Assembly (NCBI GenBank): GCA_902729315.2
Contig: LR746265.1
Span: forward strand, 8,985,392-9,049,391
From: Spirodela intermedia
Taxonomy: Eukaryota > Streptophyta > Magnoliopsida > Alismatales > Araceae
DNA: 64,000 bases
Direction of reading: 5' to 3'
Shown: positions 9,905 to 21,498 of the stretch, piece by piece
Position numbering within the stretch: position 1 is the first letter of the stretch
Layout: each line of letters starts with the position of its first letter
Notes under the pieces: model-generated
Database searches by the model: none
Told to the model about the DNA's origin: nothing
The model's input: only the letters and a program-made list of their open reading frames with translations
Made by a program: the position numbers and the translations under genes

Positions 9905-12385
9905 ATGCATGGTGGAAGATCCTTGCATCCAAGGCTAGAAAATCCTTCCATTATTTCATCTAAAACTAAAAATCCGAAAGAAAAAAATTAATTTTGATAG
10001 ATCCTGAAGAAAGTACAAGTAAACTGAGAACAATCCTATGGCCATGAAAAATTATTATATCCCTAATTCATTTCAAAGAGCATCCAATATTAGAGTCCCA
10101 TTAGCACCCACTGTTAAATTCGAAATAAATCTAAGAATTTTTCAAATGCTTCCTAATTTTCATGGATTGCCTTTAGAGGAACCTCATCAGCACTTAGAAA
10201 AATTTTATATGGTCTATGATTTAGTTAATCTCCCTCAAGTTACACCAGAAATTATTAAGATGAAATTATTTCCTCATACACTTAGGGACAAAGCTAGCCA
10301 TTGGCTATCCACATTAGATAGAGAATTAATTAGCTGGAAAGATAGAACAGGCTTTTTTTCTAAAATTTTATCCCTTAGGAAAAACTCAAAATATGAGAAA
10401 ATATATATGGAATTTTTCTCAAAGACCAGGAGAAACTTTGCATGAGACATGGGAAAAATTCAAAGATTTATGTAGAATATGTCCTCATCATGCTATACCC
10501 AAGTGGCAGCTCAATAAATTTTTTTATGATGGATTATTAGAACAACATAGAAATATAGTTGATTCTATATGTGGAGCTTTTATGGAGAAAACCCTTGATA
10601 AGATTTACAATCTTTATGAAAATTTAAGTGAAAATTCGAGAGATCAAGCCTCTTTTGAATTCTATGATTGAGATAAGAAGAGAGGAATTTATGAATTACA
10701 TCATGATGACTAAATTGAGAAATGAGGTTAATCAGATTAATCAAAGATTAGAAAAACTTGATTTACTTATTGACAATATTAGAAAGCCTCTTAACCCTCA
10801 ACTTAATTCAAATAGTATATGTCCTATGTATGGTGAAAATGATTATTCTGAATTTTAATGCTATAATTTAGATCAATCATTTCACCCTAGGCAAGAACAA
10901 GTGCAAGTAGCTCACAGTTTTAATAGAAATAGAGAACCTTTTTCAAATTCTTATAATCCTAATTGGAGGAATAATTTTTCATGAAGAGACCCAAATAATA
11001 TTCAAAATTCAGAAGCACTTAGACCCAATTCAAACTCTGAATTTCGTCTAAAACAAGAAAATAGATTTCAGAAAAATCAGCCCTCTCAAACCCAACCTGA
11101 TACTATGGAAATGATGCAGCAAATGAGCCAAATGATGCAACAAACTATGAATCAAATGATGCTGCACTAGAAACAAATTATAGAAACTCTTGGGAATAAG
11201 AGAGAAGAGGGACAACCACCTAGTCAGCCCATAGAAAATTTAGGAAACTGTCCAACAGTAGGATTTCAGCAAAGAGAGTCTAGCTGGATAAATTTAGAAA
11301 AAAACCCACGAAATGAAAATGTTAGGACAGTGAATACATTGAGTGAGAATATTTTACCTGATCCTTATTTCCAATTATTATAAGAAATTGATGAGCCATT
11401 AGAAGTAGATGAGAATATTAAGGCTAGAAATATAGTAGCAGAAAATTTGAATAAAATCATTTATTACTCACAATCGATGAATGAATATAGTGAGGATGAT
11501 GTGGAGAAAGAGCCCTTAGATAAAGAAGTAGCAGCTGATCATGAAAGAATCATCCAAATTTTAGTAGAAGGGAGTAAGGACAGAAATGAAGAGAAACATA
11601 TTTCAGGTGAGGAAAAATCAGTTGATTTGGGAGATGTAGGAGATAAAATTAATAAACCTAATCATAATTTTGCAGCCATGGATGTTGATAGTGAGGATGA
11701 TGATGTATATTATATACCGAAATTAAAAGATAGCTCTTGGGAAGATAAAGAATTTGATGAGTTGAGAAACGAAAAGCTAGAAAAAGAGTTGATTCAACTA
11801 ATGGGGAGAAACGAAAATAATGAATATGAATATAGAGATAATTTTGGAGGAGAAAATTTAAATTTTACTAAATTTTACAGATTAAAGAAGACAATCCTTC
11901 CATCCTTCGAAACCCACAGCTATTAAAATTATTTCTAAGCTTGAAATATTTCACTCCTCACAAATTGAACAAATATATGTATGGAAGATAAAATGGGGCA
12001 GGGGAAAATTATGCAGATAAAAGAACACATTAAGAAATGGGTGAGTGGAAGAATTAGAGATATCAATTTAGATGAAAAAATTCTAGATTGGGTAGGAGCT
12101 AATTTGAAAATTATATGGCCTGATCACATTTTATGGTCTATTAATAGAAAGTATTTATTAATGAATGAGAGCCTTACAAAAAAAGATAGAAATGAGGAGA
12201 GATTTTTTTCAAAATAGAAATATTATTTTTGGGAAAATCTTGTTAATTTCCATTTTGTTTTGGCTGAAAGTATGTCAAGGTATATATATGAAGTATATGA
12301 ATTTATGCTAAATCTGAAAAAGAATATCATGAAACTTACCTTGGGATACAAATATATTTTGATGGCCATAGATCATCTTATATGA
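9905..12385 (+). pseudogene. gag-X polyprotein pseudogene (non-autonomous member)
   Basis: The gag part (about 9905-11360) has the retrotransposon gag pattern: NFHGLPLEEPHQHLEKF, RDKASHWLSTL, ETWEKFKDLCR, CPHHAIPKWQLNKFFYDGL, then a Gln/Met-rich MMQQ stretch. It forms the capsid-like particle in LTR elements. After a short NPRNENVRTVN segment the frame enters X, an acidic region (SEDDDVYYIPKLKDSSWEDK, then DINLDEKILDWVGANLKIIW) with no resemblance to protease, RT or integrase. The frame ends at TGA 12383-12385. It is broken by several stops and frameshifts, for example near 9990, 10445, 10669, 10856, 11380 and 12215. No zinc knuckle was seen. Confidence 0.75.
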
Positions 12386-13640
12386 TCTAAGAGTTGTCTA
12401 GCTGAAGACATTAAATCTAGTGCTGCATGGGAGGCAACCCATGGTTTTTATTTCATTCTGTTTGATTTTTTTCTAAGCTCTGTTTTTCTTAGAATTTCAC
12501 AGTACTTGTTTCTGTATTTTTTTTTTCGAAAAAGTGTAGGAGGAAGAGTGTAAGATGAAGTGGAAAATTAAAAACAAGGTTGGGGTGATGTCTTTCTGAG
12601 CTTTATCATTTATGAAAATATTTTTAATGTTTAACTTTGCACATATGCATGCTTCACTTGAAAATTATATTTTCTACATGTTCTGTTTTAATTTTCTGTG
12701 TCATTGAGGACAATGTAATTTTTAAGTTTAGGGGTGAAGTATTCATTATTAATTTATGCTGTAGGACAATTAAGAACATGTGTTTGCATTAGAACAGCAA
12801 CTGAAAAAAAAAATGAATAATAAATAAAATTCAGAAAAACTACAACATCTATTTTCTGGTTTTCTGTCAGGAACAAGATACTGTCAAAAACAGCAGACAA
12901 AAAACAGCTCAAAATTTGAAATTCTAGAGACCCTTTTCTCACATTTCAATCCCCTAGACATATATCACTGAAATTCGAAATTACAGCTATAAAGAGGATA
13001 GTTTTGATTTATTTTTGACAAATTTATTGTTGCTAAAAATAGATCTGAAAATAGAAAACAAAACTGTCAGAACTATCTAATTTACAAATTTCTTACATCA
13101 TATTACATGCATGAAAAATTAAATCAATTAGATTGATTGATACCAAAAGATACTAGGAAGATTATTATTGAGTCAAAAGAATGATCTAGTAGCATGAAAT
13201 ATTGGAATACTCCTTGGATACATGATAGATAACATGGATTTGATTTTATAGATTTTTACTTCATGATCTTGATGGATAGTATTTACTTGATTTGAAAATT
13301 TGATTGATCATTTGAGTTTAATAGAGATTTTTGCACCCAGATCTATAAGACTTGTGAGGAGAAATCACTTATTTCGAAAAAAAAAGGAGCAATATGAAAA
13401 ATCTAGAAACGAAGAATACACATGGAGGGTGTGAGACATTATTTTCATTGTCGAAAATCGGGTATAGAAAAACACTTACTGTAAAATAAGTGGATAAAAT
13501 GAAAGCCCTGAAAATGAAGAGTACACATGGAGGGTGTGAGACATCATTCTTATTGTCGAAATTTGTCTACAGGAAAAGCTACTTATCCACTATATATATC
13601 AAAAAAAAAAGAACGAAGAAATATAGTGCACAGAGTTCCG
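12386..13640 (+). mobile_element. 3' non-coding region of gag-X element (truncated)
   Basis: Contains CATGGGAGGCAACCCATG at about 12427, a hairpin conserved downstream of pol in Athila-like elements, and CATTGAGGACAATG with TTTAAGTTTAGGGG near 12702-12734. Two copies of CACATGGAGGGTGTGAGACAT lie about 95 bases apart (13422 and 13517). It ends abruptly near AATATAGTGCA. The intact minus-strand relative continues about 320 bases further to its LTR. Confidence 0.7.
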
Positions 13641-13650
13641 ACGTTATTTA

Positions 13651-14802
13651 AATTGAAAGCAGGAAAACAGAGTTCCGGCATTGCGACGGTGATGCGTCGG
13701 CGATGCACCGGAATCCTGAGCGTTCGGGAGGATCGTTGTGCAGTGTCCACAGCCTCGATGGCTCTCCTTGGACAATGATGACGTGGGCAATCTCTAGATC
13801 TTCTCGCGAAGTCTAGAGATCACTGAAATGGGTCGTCGAGTCGTCTCCGGCGGCTGTCACCCGGCGGAGCGGAAAAACAGCGACTTTGCGTCTCTCTGGC
13901 GGCTGTCACCCCACGGAGAGGAGCTGGATGGAGGTGGGGCGCGTGTTAGGGAGCTTCATCCTCAGGTCCGCGCAGCAAGAGGAGGCTCTTCATTGCATCC
14001 GGTACGCTCTCAGGAGGTGGCGACTCGTCTCCCGACGGATCGTCCTCTTCCTGACGATGGCTTGTTCGTTGATCAATCGGAGATGATTTACTCGATGGAT
14101 TGGCGATCCTTTTATCGCGAATCGTTCAGCAATTTTAGTAGCAATGCTCCGCGAATCGCGTTGACGAGATTTTTGCCGATGATCTAGCGATTCTCGTTGC
14201 TTAATCCTTCACCGGCGATCTGACGGAAAGTCGTGATAATCAGATAAAAATATATGAATTTTGACTCTAGGAGGATTCAAACCCGCGCCGGTTGTCCGCC
14301 CCTTTTGAGGAAGGTGTGATGCGGGTTTAGTCCCACATCGGTTGTGCGCCAATTTTTCAGGCGAATATAAAGTAATGTTAGCTTTCCAAGCAAAGTCCCT
14401 TTTCTCGCGTGTACGACCACTCCTTGCCCCACAGCCGGCTGGCCACCGGTGACGTGGAAGGGGAGTGGCGCACACGTGCCCCTATCGGTCCAAGCCGCTC
14501 GAGCCCCTGCTCGCGGCTACTCCCCGACTGAGCTTCCGACCCGCTTGCAGGCCCGGCTGGTCGGCGGGTCCCCCCCATTTTGCAATATTTTAGTTTTATT
14601 TCTTTTTCTTCATTTATCTCAAAAGTAAGACTGTAAAAATCATATAAATTCGTATAAAATCACATAATTACCCAAAAAATCACATTAATCAACTGAAAAC
14701 CACTTTTCACACTTTAACACAAATATAACTCTATTTATCATGAGTTAAGGCTAAAACTATATTATTTACTAATTATTAACCCATGATAATGAAGACTTAT
14801 CA
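13651..14802 (-). repeat. Inverted, truncated family-1 LTR
   Basis: On the minus strand it runs from TGATAAGTC (14802) through hairpin, GC core and TATA-like box to about base 1150 of the LTR. It lacks the last ~470 bases. The join to the plus-strand sequence near 13630-13651 contains a repeated CAGAGTTCCG. Confidence 0.8.
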
Positions 14803-16370
14803 CACCCCCCAACTTAAATCATTGCTAGTCCCTTAGCAATGGAATTACGAAAATAAAAATTTACAAATCTCAAACATCATATTTCAATACAGAAAGAAAA
14901 AAATACAATTAGAAATGATGCACCTTTAGACACTTTGGATTCTTATATGAAGTATTTAAGAATGATGTCAAGCACTTAAATGTTTAAACACTCCTTGGAA
15001 TAACAATCTAGACTTCACTTCTTCTATTCACATCTTTATCACTTCTTCACTCATAGATGTATTTACAAGATGTTCCAATTATCAATACTCATCCAAGAAT
15101 AATATTGATCCTACATTTCCCTTTTTCTATGGCTTGAGTTTTGAAGTTTGCACTATATTTCTTCTTTCTTTATATATAGTGGATAAGAAGCTTTTCCTGT
15201 AGATAAATTTCGACAATAAGATTGATGTCTCACACCCTCCATGTGTACTCTTCATTTTCAGGGCTTTCACTTTACCCACTTATTTTGCAGCAAGTGTTTT
15301 TCTATACACGATTTTCGACAATGAGAATGATGTCTCACACCCTCCATGTGTACTCTTCGTTTCTAGATTTTTCACATTACTCTCTCTCTTTTTTTTCTTC
15401 GAAATAAGTGATTTCTCCTCACAAGTCCTATAGATCAGGGTGCAAAAATCTCCATTAAACTCAAATGATCAATCAAATTTTCACATCAAGTAAATATTAT
15501 CCATCAAATCCATGTTATCTATCATATATCCAAGGAGTATTCCAGCATTTCATGCTACTAGATCATTCTTTTGACTCAATAATAATCTTCCTAATATCTT
15601 TTGGTATCAATCAATCTAATTGATTTAATTTTTCATGCATGCAATATGATGTAAGAAATTTGTAAATTAGATAGTTCTGACAGTTCTGTTTTTTGTTTTC
15701 AGTTCTATTTTAGCAGCAATAAATTTGTCAAAAATAAATCAAAACTATCTTCTTTATAGCTGTAATTTCGAATTTCAGTAATATATGTTTAGGGGATTGA
15801 AATTTGAGAAAAGGGTCTCTATAACTTCAAATTTTGGGTTGTTTTTTCGTCTGCTGTTTTTGACAGTCTGTTGTTCCTAATAGAAAACCAAAAAATAGAT
15901 GTTGCAATTTTTCCAAATTCGGCGATCTTTTTTTCTTTTTTTAGTTGCTGTTCTAAGTTGAATAAAATGCAAACACATGTTCTTAATCGTCTTACAGCAT
16001 AAATTAATAATGAATACTTCACCCCCCAACTTAAAAATGACATTGTCTTCAATGACACAGAAAAATCGAAATAGAATATGCAGAAAATATAATTTTCAAG
16101 TGAAGCATGCATATATGCAAAGTTTAGCATTAAAAATGTTGTCATAAATGATAAAGCTCCGAAAGACATCACCTCAACCTCGTTTTTAATTTTCCACTTC
16201 GTCTTACACGCCTCCTCCTGCACTTTTTCGAAAAAACAAATACAGAAACAAGTACTACGAAATTCTAAGAAAAACAGAGCTTAAAAAAAAATCAAACAAA
16301 ATGAAATAAAAACCATGGGTTGCCTCCCATGCAGCGCTGAATTTAATGTCTCCAGCTGGACTCCTTGATC
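14803..16370 (-). mobile_element. Inverted 3' trailer of an autonomous member
   Basis: Directly beside the LTR lies the reverse of AAGTTGGGGGGTG, a polypurine tract in the right place for minus-strand priming of the 3' LTR. Further along are the ~107-base duplicate around CACACCCTCCATGTGTACTC (15231 and 15338), TTAAGTTGGGGGGT at about 16020-16033 and the CCATGGGTTGCCTCCCATG hairpin near 16313. No coding region is supported. Confidence 0.75.
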
Positions 16371-18470
16371 TTACTCTTGAATTTCTTTTAATAATAAAAT
16401 TTCTTTTTCTGCAAGACGTTCATGTTCTATGTAATGTTTAAGCCGCTATCTATTTACCTTAAAGTTATGATCACTTTTAGGATCTTTAATCATTACAGCC
16501 CCATGATCATATATCTCTTCCACCACATAAGGCCCTTTTCATTTTAATTTTAATTTTCCTGGGAATAATTTCAGCCTAGAATCATATAACCACACTTTTT
16601 GTCCAACATCAAATTTTTTTCTGCTAATGTATTTATCATGAAAATTTTTAGTTTTTTCTTTATATATTCTATGATTTTCATAAGCTTCATTCCTCAACTC
16701 CTCTAGTTCATGTAGCTGAAAATTCTATGCCCACCAGCTGATTTTTCATCCATACATAAATTTTTTATAACCCATAATGCTTTATGCTCTATTTCCACAG
16801 GAAGATGACATGGCTTTCCAAAAATGAGACGAAATGGGGACATACCTATGGGATTTTTATAAGCTGTTCTATAAGCCCATAATGCATCTTGTAATTTCGT
16901 GGGCCAATCTTTCCTATCTGGTCTAACTATTTTTCTCAAAATTCTCTGAATTTCCCTATTTGCTACTTCAGCTTGCCCATTTGTTTGGGGATGATATGGA
17001 GTGACTACTCTATGGTGTACTCCATTCTTTTTCAACAGTTCTCTGAAATTTTTATTTGTAAAATATGTTCCTCCATTACTAATAATCACTCTAGGACATC
17101 CAAATCTCAAAAAAATATTTTCCTGCACAAATTTCATCACGATTTTATGATCATTAGTTCTAGTAGGAATAGCTTCCACCCACTTCGACACATAATCAAC
17201 AGCAAGCAAAATAAATTCATATTTTTCAGCTGATGGGAAGGGACCCATGAAATCTATTCCCCATACATCAAAAATTTCGACTACTAACATGTTACTCATA
17301 GGAATTTCATCTTTTTTACTCATGTTACCTATAGATTGGCATGAAATACATGTTCTACTAAATTCTATAGAATCTCTAATGATTGTAGGCCAATAAAAAT
17401 CACACTGAAAAAATTTTGCAGCTGTTTTTCGTCTAGAGAAGTGTCCTCCACAGTTAGATGAATGGCACATGTTAATAATGCTATGGTATTCTTCTTCAGG
17501 AACACATCTCCTTAAAATTTAATCATTGCCCAAGTAATATAAATTAGGATCATGCCAAAAATAATTTCTAATCTTAGAAAAGCAATGATTTTTTCTTTTC
17601 TTATCCCACTGTTCTGGAGTTTTTCCAGAAACCAGAAAATTAACAATATGTGCATACCATGGTGATGGTGGATGTTGAGCTGCCATCAATTGTTCATCTA
17701 GAAATGCATCTTGTAAAGGTGCTGCATTTATTTCTGTGTCACTTAATCTAGAAAGATGGTCAGCAACAGCATTCTCGAAACCTTTTTTATCTTTTATTTC
17801 TAAGTCAAATTCCTGCAACAATAAAATCCATCTTAATAAACGTGGCTTTGCATCTTTCTTATTTAACAGATATTTTAATGCTGCATGATCAGTATAAATA
17901 ATAATTTTAGCTCCCAAAATATATTATCTAAACCTTTCTAACGAAATTACTACAGCTAACAACTCTTTTTCAGTCGTGGTATAATTTAATTGAGCATCGG
18001 ATATAGTTTTACTAGCATATGAAATTACTATGGGTTTTGACTCTTTTGTTTGTCCTAGAACGGCCCCCACTGCATAATTCGATGCATCACACATTATTTC
18101 AAAGGGAAGGGACCAATCAGGAGCTTGTAAAATGGGTGCCTCAGTAAGTAATCTTTTTATTTTGGAAAAAGACTCAAAACATTTCTCATCAAAATTAAAA
18201 GGCACATCTTTAGATAATAGCATGGTGAGAGGTTTAGAAATCTTTGAAAAATCTTGAATAAATTTTCTGTAATAACCTGCATGACCCAAGAAAGATCTAA
18301 TCTGTTTTACTGAATTTGGAGGTTTCATTTTAGATATAATATCAATTTTTGCTCTATCCACCTCTAAACCCCTTTTACTCACAACATGACCCAACACAAC
18401 TCCCTCTTTAACCATAAAATGTGATTTCTCCCAACTCAAAACTAATTTTTTCTTTACGCATTTCTCAAGT
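16371..18470 (-). pseudogene. pol fragment: RT C-terminus, RNase H, integrase (broken)
   Basis: Read on the minus strand from 18470: late RT ([25 protein letters not shown]), RNase H ([40 protein letters not shown]), and integrase ([39 protein letters not shown]), ending at TAA 16371-16373 after the GPY-type C-terminus. Enzymes of this kind copy the RNA and insert the DNA. Nonsense codons interrupt it at about 17921 and 17519. The second catalytic Asp of integrase is Asn here (ISNGGTYF, versus ISDGGTHF in the other copy), so it would be inactive in any case. The 5' part is cut off at the junction with the plus-strand LTR at 18470. Confidence 0.85.
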
Positions 18471-19639
18471 GGGACTAAACCCACATCACCTTCCCAAGAA
18501 AGGGCGGGCAACCGGTTCTGGTTCGAATCCTCCTAGAGCCAAAACTCATATTTTTTTATCTGATTATCGCGACCTTCCTACAGATCACCAGTGAAGGATT
18601 AAGCAACCAGAATCGCTGGATCATCGGCGAAAATCTCGTCAACACGATTCGCAGAGCATTGTTACTAAAATTATTGAACGATTCGCGATAAAAGGATCGT
18701 GAATCCATCGAGTAAATCATCTCCGATCGATCGACGAACAAGCCGTCATCGGGAAGAGGACGATCCGCTGGGAGACGAGTTACCACCTCCTGAGAATGCA
18801 CCAGATGCGATGAAGAGCCTCCTCTTGCTCCGCGGACCTGAGGATGAAGCTCCCTAACACGTGCCCCACCTCCATCTAGCTTCTCTCCGTCGGGTGACAG
18901 CCACTGGAGAGCCGCAAAGTCACCATTTTTCTGCTCCGCTGGGTGACAGCCACCGGAGACGATTCGACGACCCATTCCATTAATCTCTAGACTTCGCAAG
19001 AAGATCTAGAGATTGCCCACGTCGTCTTTGTCCAAGGAGAGCCATCGAGGCCGCGGACACTACACAACGATCCTCCCGAATGCTCAGGATTCTGGTGCAT
19101 CGCCGACGCATCGCCGTCGTGATGCCGGAACTCTATTTTCCTACTTTCAACTTAATTTAGGCTTCATTTAGTGATAGTTTGTGTGATTTTAATTTACCAA
19201 AATATACTTCGTTCAATTACGATTCTTCCGACTTTTACAGATCTTAATTTGATCAATTAAATTGTCTGTAATCGCTTACGTAAGAATCGCCCGGCGGAAC
19301 TCTATTTTCGCCCAATTCGCGTTCGTCGGGTGCTGACATCATCTTGACGTCTGCACCCTTATTTCCTTTTTCTGTGAATTTTAAATATATTTTCTTTTCA
19401 TTTCCTAGTATAAAATTCATAGAAAATAGTATTCTTTGTCGACAATTCTGAATAATTCCCAGATATTAGATTACATCCCTATGATCAAACCTGAAAATTA
19501 CTGTTATTTTGGAAAGTTTTATTGAATTATAATTGATATATTTGTTCAGAAATACTTCTAAATATCCGAAAATTTATATTTTCTAATTTTATAAATTTTA
19601 TATTTGTGTGATTTAATATACAATGACTAAGTCACGTCA
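18471..19639 (+). repeat. Family-1 LTR, 3' part, closing the chimeric element
   Basis: Begins in mid-LTR at GGGACTAAACCC and runs to GTCACGTCA. The junction with the inverted pol sequence shares only AGT, suggesting joining by microhomology. Followed by the target duplication GTGAT. Confidence 0.8.
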
Positions 19640-20372
19640 GTGATAGCGAGTAGAGAGCCACAAAGTCGTCTTTTTTTCACTCCACCGAGTGACAACTGCC
19701 GAAGATGATTCGACGACCCATTTCATTGATCTCTAGACTTCGCAAGGATATCTACAGATTGCCCATGTCGTCCTTGTCCAATAAGAGCCTTTGAGGCCGT
19801 GGACACTACACGACAATCTTCCCGAATGCTCAGAATTCCCGTGCATCGTCGATAGATTACCGTCGCGATGCTGGAACTTTATTTTTGTACTTTCAACTTA
19901 ATTTGTTGATAATTTGTGTGATTTAAATTTATCAAGCTATATTTCATTCAATTATGATTCTTCCGCCTTTTACAGATCTTAATTTGATCAATTAAATCAT
20001 CTGTAATCGCTTACGCAAGGATCACTAGGTAAAACTCTGTTTTTGTTGATTTGCGTTTGTCGGATGCTGATGTCATCCTAACATCCGCACCCTTATTTCC
20101 TTTTTTCATGAATTTTAAATATATTTTATTTTCATTTCTTAGTATAAAATTCATAAAAATTATATTCTTTGAGGAGAATACTAAAAAGTTACCCAATATT
20201 ATATTATATCCTTGTGATCGACATGAAAAATTACCACTATTTTTGTAAATTTTATTAAATTATAATTGATATATTTGTTCAGAAATATGTCTAAATATCT
20301 AAAAATTAGTATTTTCTAGTTTTATAATTTTTAAATTTACGTGATTTACAATACAACGACTAAGTCGCGTCA
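19640..20372 (+). mobile_element. Old family-1 LTR, right part
   Basis: Starts GTGATAGCGAGTAGAGAGCC, matching the LTR motif GTGACAGCCGCTGGAGAGCC where the left part at 8063 stops, and ends GTCGCGTCA. It is followed by family-2 integrase sequence in this and the two other copies, so this LTR was inserted into an integrase gene before the segment was duplicated. Confidence 0.75.
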
Positions 20373-20871
20373 AAAGGTTTGTCACCTTCCTATGAAGATC
20401 GAACATAAGGCTTATTAGGCTATAAAGAATCTTAATCTCTCTTTAGACGCCGTAGGTAAGCACCGTAAGTTGCAGTTGCAAGAGCTTCAAGAACTACCCA
20501 ATGAGATGTACGAGAAGTCTCTGATTTACAGAGCAAAAATGAAGGCTTTTTATAACAAGAAGGTGAGCAGAAAGAGTTTTCATGAGCATCAAAAAGAGTG
20601 GCTTTACAATTCTTGATTGAAACTATTCCTCGAGAAATTAAAATCTAGATGGGATGGACCATACCTTGTGATTAAAGTTTTTGACTGTGGTGCAGTATTA
20701 ATTGCAGATCTGAAAACTGGTAAAAATTTTAATGTGAATGGGCAAAGATTGAAACCTTATTTAGAAACAAACCCTCCTTCTCTACCCATTTCCACTCAAT
20801 TATATGATCCATCCATTGAACCTCAATCTTCTTATAACTTCCCCTCCATCATGTACTCTAAGACGGCATAG
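20373..20871 (+). pseudogene. Family-2 integrase C-terminus, copy B
   Basis: Reads CHLPMKIEHKAY, stop (TAG where Trp is expected), AIKNLNLSLDAVGKHRKLQL, then YNS, stop (TGA in place of Arg), [22 protein letters not shown] and [11 protein letters not shown]. The WDGPY segment is the GPY/F module at the end of Ty3/gypsy integrases. The catalytic core is absent. It differs from the family-1 C-terminus (SKWKGPYVVEETYDHG), so it comes from a second, related Athila-type family. Confidence 0.8.
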
Positions 20872-21498
20872 CTTTCTTTTCCACTACATTCCTTTTTTAT
20901 TATTTTTCTCTATCCTTTGATTTTTCTCTTGAGTTTTTATTAAGCGAACAGATCCAACGTTCTAGAGGAAGTGCATATCATGACACAGATTAATACAAAA
21001 GAAAATCAGAAGGATGAAGAGTGAAAATCAGTTTGCACATTTAATGCTTTCTCCTTTTTCTCTTACATAGATGCATTGAGGACAATGCGAATGGTTGCTT
21101 AGGGGGGAAGAATAAATGCATGAGGGTGAATACATGAGATTACATCAGGTGCTATAATGCTTATAACTAAATGATGAAGTTCATGATCTTTCATGGTGCA
21201 TATAACCCACACTCTTAAATTGAGAAAATCTACTTTGATCTTCTGCCGGATTTACGTTATGAATTCTTATTATTAACTATGAGTAGTAAATTGAATCCTT
21301 CTCTTTCTTGATCAGTAGTCGATTGAAAAGTTTTCAAATTAGTTGATGCTTTTACAAATCATTAATCATGATTAAACCTAAGACAAAAGGATAGAACATG
21401 GTAAAGATTACACTAGAAAAAATAAAATAAAAATCGTAGTAGCACCTTAGCTGATTTTGTGGGGCTTCCACATGTGAAATTAGCATCAAGAAGGCTTG
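20872..21498 (+). mobile_element. Family-2 trailer after pol, copy B
   Basis: Non-coding. Contains ATGCATTGAGGACAATGCGA followed by TTAGGGGGGAAG near 21070-21110, the Athila-type post-pol motif and G run. Recurs at 32284 and 61237. Confidence 0.7.

Larger units (their letters stand above)
8064..19639. mobile_element. Chimeric family-1 element with inverted interior
   Basis: The outer ends are LTR start TGATAAG at 8064 and LTR end GTCACGTCA at 19639, both plus strand. They are flanked by GTGAC (8059-8063) and GTGAT (19640-19644), a 5-bp target duplication with one change. Inside, in order, are a full plus LTR, PBS, gag-X pseudogene and 3' region (plus), then a minus-strand LTR piece (13651-14802), minus-strand trailer and pol (14803-18470), and a plus-strand LTR 3' part (18471-19639). 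A simple inversion does not explain it, because the two internal LTR pieces overlap in content. Confidence 0.75.

Noticed and set aside
16973-17233. Plus-strand open frame inside the inverted integrase
   Set aside because: It is the shadow of the integrase coding strand and recurs at 50724 for the same reason.
7065-20372. Large inverted repeat or centromeric satellite array
   Set aside because: Opposite-strand LTRs are explained by nested and chimeric retroelements. Spacing is irregular and there is no short satellite monomer.
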